Shown here: piece by piece, positions 63,801-64,000 of the stretch
Layout of the letters: the number at the start of each line of letters is the position of its first letter
How positions within the stretch are numbered: position 1 is the stretch's first letter
Source of the DNA: Verrucomicrobiales bacterium
GTDB taxonomy: Bacteria > Verrucomicrobiota > Verrucomicrobiia > Limisphaerales > UBA11320
Direction: 5' to 3'
Assembly: GCA_016793885.1 (NCBI GenBank)
Contig: JAEUHE010000200.1
Location: forward strand, 1 to 64,000
DNA: 64,000 nt
Translations under genes and position numbers: made by a program
Notes under the pieces: model-generated
What the model saw: the letters and a program-made list of their open reading frames with translations, nothing else
Databases searched by the model: none
What the model was told of the DNA's origin: nothing

Positions 63801-64000
63801 TCCGAACGCCCTGGTTCCCACAAATTCAGATGGGGAGTCCCTGTTTCCCGTGATGCTCTTTCGTCGACAGGTCCCCAACGACGACTTTCCTTCAGTGAGC
63901 GGCGACTCTGTGCAGGTGACCCCACTGATGGAGTCCATCGCGTGGGGACTCAACGGCGGACGCAGCGTGCTCTACGATCCCTATGTTCTCGTGGAACGTG
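60889..64000 (+). CDS. Second giant secreted protein, fibronectin-III-like segments (3' end outside window)
   Basis: An uninterrupted frame of 1037 codons from ATG 60889 to the window edge; an in-frame ATG at 60871 overlaps the previous gene by 11 bp. A signal peptide is visible ('RLALLAGILSQGSNLRAQEA'). The body has fibronectin-III-like beta-sandwich segments, each with motifs such as 'ARFYYFVTARDVLGRDGAVS', 'TFWYTVRAEDSGACRGNLSP' and 'CYFATTLDEHGNGSPMTRLG', i.e. the G/F strands of FnIII repeats. No catalytic motif was seen. It is probably co-expressed with the upstream giant and could act as its binding or anchoring partner. Confidence 0.85.
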   Translation, partial: MNRITHLSGRLTRCVRTAVCRLALLAGILSQGSNLRAQEALGPFVSTIGTSVREAGSGRDWAYLLWTANSPALLHGRSHAVYAKTGDASAATAFTRIAIVSLQTESVTLTPLLARAAAIGDDTNVLGADIDALFGKFVSSGLPLTEKLSAVVRGGLIDQKHYGRLLLLARTHPSVAMALGFGHATLIEPGVTTFEIREFDQGTATEGAVIGRVTVTAGAPVVLPAPGSPVAMPNTDARGHLNAQLRWGVPDSLRRLSLLQHGYNVWRVREDFAESRGWHLNPPAPNALNTSVGQTTAVRRVNRLPLLTSRTFTPAEAANVLPPNGDTNTIFVVDDNDRGRPNSVTTLDFTNGARFYYFVTARDVLGRDGAVSRGTQVQICDQLPPNALSNVDVLNDFTWQVTSNRHQLRVVWPQASNLPSDEERIRAYWVYRWTNVTELRLNQGNPTNNLIAVVPHIPGVATNSYRDSSPGAPSPKDRGETFWYTVRAEDSGACRGNLSPHSAPAFGIIRDRTGPAAPSGTVTTACLVPTADFLIRTTNGNPNASVGDASFQFTIGGVRGHQRVEWMELSAEVRPVGSSTVSARYTSDRLFFGPGTAGSFLAYPFDVPESLAGQNLFITAVAGFGDGTSGSGSAFQVLALDLIRGDRRVVFTFAARVEALAKNRPCNEHFPVGPDGTLVPVEIDVQPTPGSRELRVYRRIDDGPLELICSRELTNLSSLQCLDDTFPHGGGRVCYFATTLDEHGNGSPMTRLGCRYSFESSPPPRPQLSPITPLEPEEAPQMLLSWFCPSVNVDRFEVSIGAIGQEIRKDCAPGFLDLIPPPALPEFHSVNPEVAASSGLDSLALKFRRFLTPQPGGAFGSGDRFVIPVDVEAGRHYIVKVKSVMRSGARSEESNQEWFIWRAPQTVQPLVPWPARPLPPLGNSFRFSFDASWMLPCGETNGPSNIVVRISPLGNAVSLIECPPTLDSAGDPNALVPTNSDGESLFPVMLFRRQVPNDDFPSVSGDSVQVTPLMESIAWGLNGGRSVLYDPYVLVER

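Overview
The window looks like a chromosomal contig of a Verrucomicrobiota bacterium, most likely of the Pedosphaera/Limisphaerales type. This is inferred from gene content: a complete alternative complex III (ActABCDEF) operon followed by cbb3-oxidase-like genes, very large secreted proteins with beta-helix, calcium-loop and IPT-like modules, an RHS giant, and two REP-associated tyrosine transposases with palindromic intergenic repeats. No rRNA, CRISPR array, prophage or plasmid backbone was seen.

Layout. 1-7818: 3' end of a secreted beta-helix protein, then a 1930-residue RHS protein whose variable C-terminus carries an HEGVH motif, then a small exported protein that overlaps it by ATGA (candidate toxin/immunity pair). 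7819-9015: gene-poor, with an IS66 TnpA remnant and a 61-bp tandem palindromic repeat. 9016-12574: three overlapping CNNM/CBS (CorC/HlyC-type) paralogues. 12608-13913: a RAYT transposase and related repeats. 16799-13910 (minus): LuxE-like, LuxC-like and QueD genes in one overlapping operon. 16998-22989: secreted N,N-dimethylformamidase-like protein, pyrE, and an SGNH/MBOAT O-acylation pair. 23122-35054: zinc-ribbon protein, then a ten-gene respiratory operon (ActA-F, a small membrane protein, CcoN-like, CcoO-like, mono-haem cytochrome c). The CcoN-like subunit appears to have lost five of the six metal-ligand histidines. 35062-42469 (minus): secreted repeat protein, B12-binding radical SAM protein, beta-CASP nuclease, a small YkvA-like protein, mnmA. 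A tRNA-Pro(CGG) lies at 42583.

42709-52811 is an accessory region full of broken genes. It starts with a RAYT element flanked by 18-bp inverted repeats. Next come the end of a phytochrome-type histidine kinase, a truncated response regulator, and an eroded glucosylglycerate/mannosylglucosylglycerate-type operon: HAD phosphatase fused to a glycosidase, a chimeric frameshifted glycosyltransferase, a phosphohexomutase, and a GH13_18 phosphorylase with two internal in-frame deletions. Fragments of a GspE/PilB ATPase and a nitrilase follow, then an intact MgtE and a shortened cation/proton antiporter. 53409-64000 returns to large secreted proteins: a beta-helix protein and two overlapping giant genes of unknown function, the last running off the window.

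No sequence searches were possible. Family calls rest on motifs and remembered family architecture, so the deletions and missing ligands need alignment to confirm.
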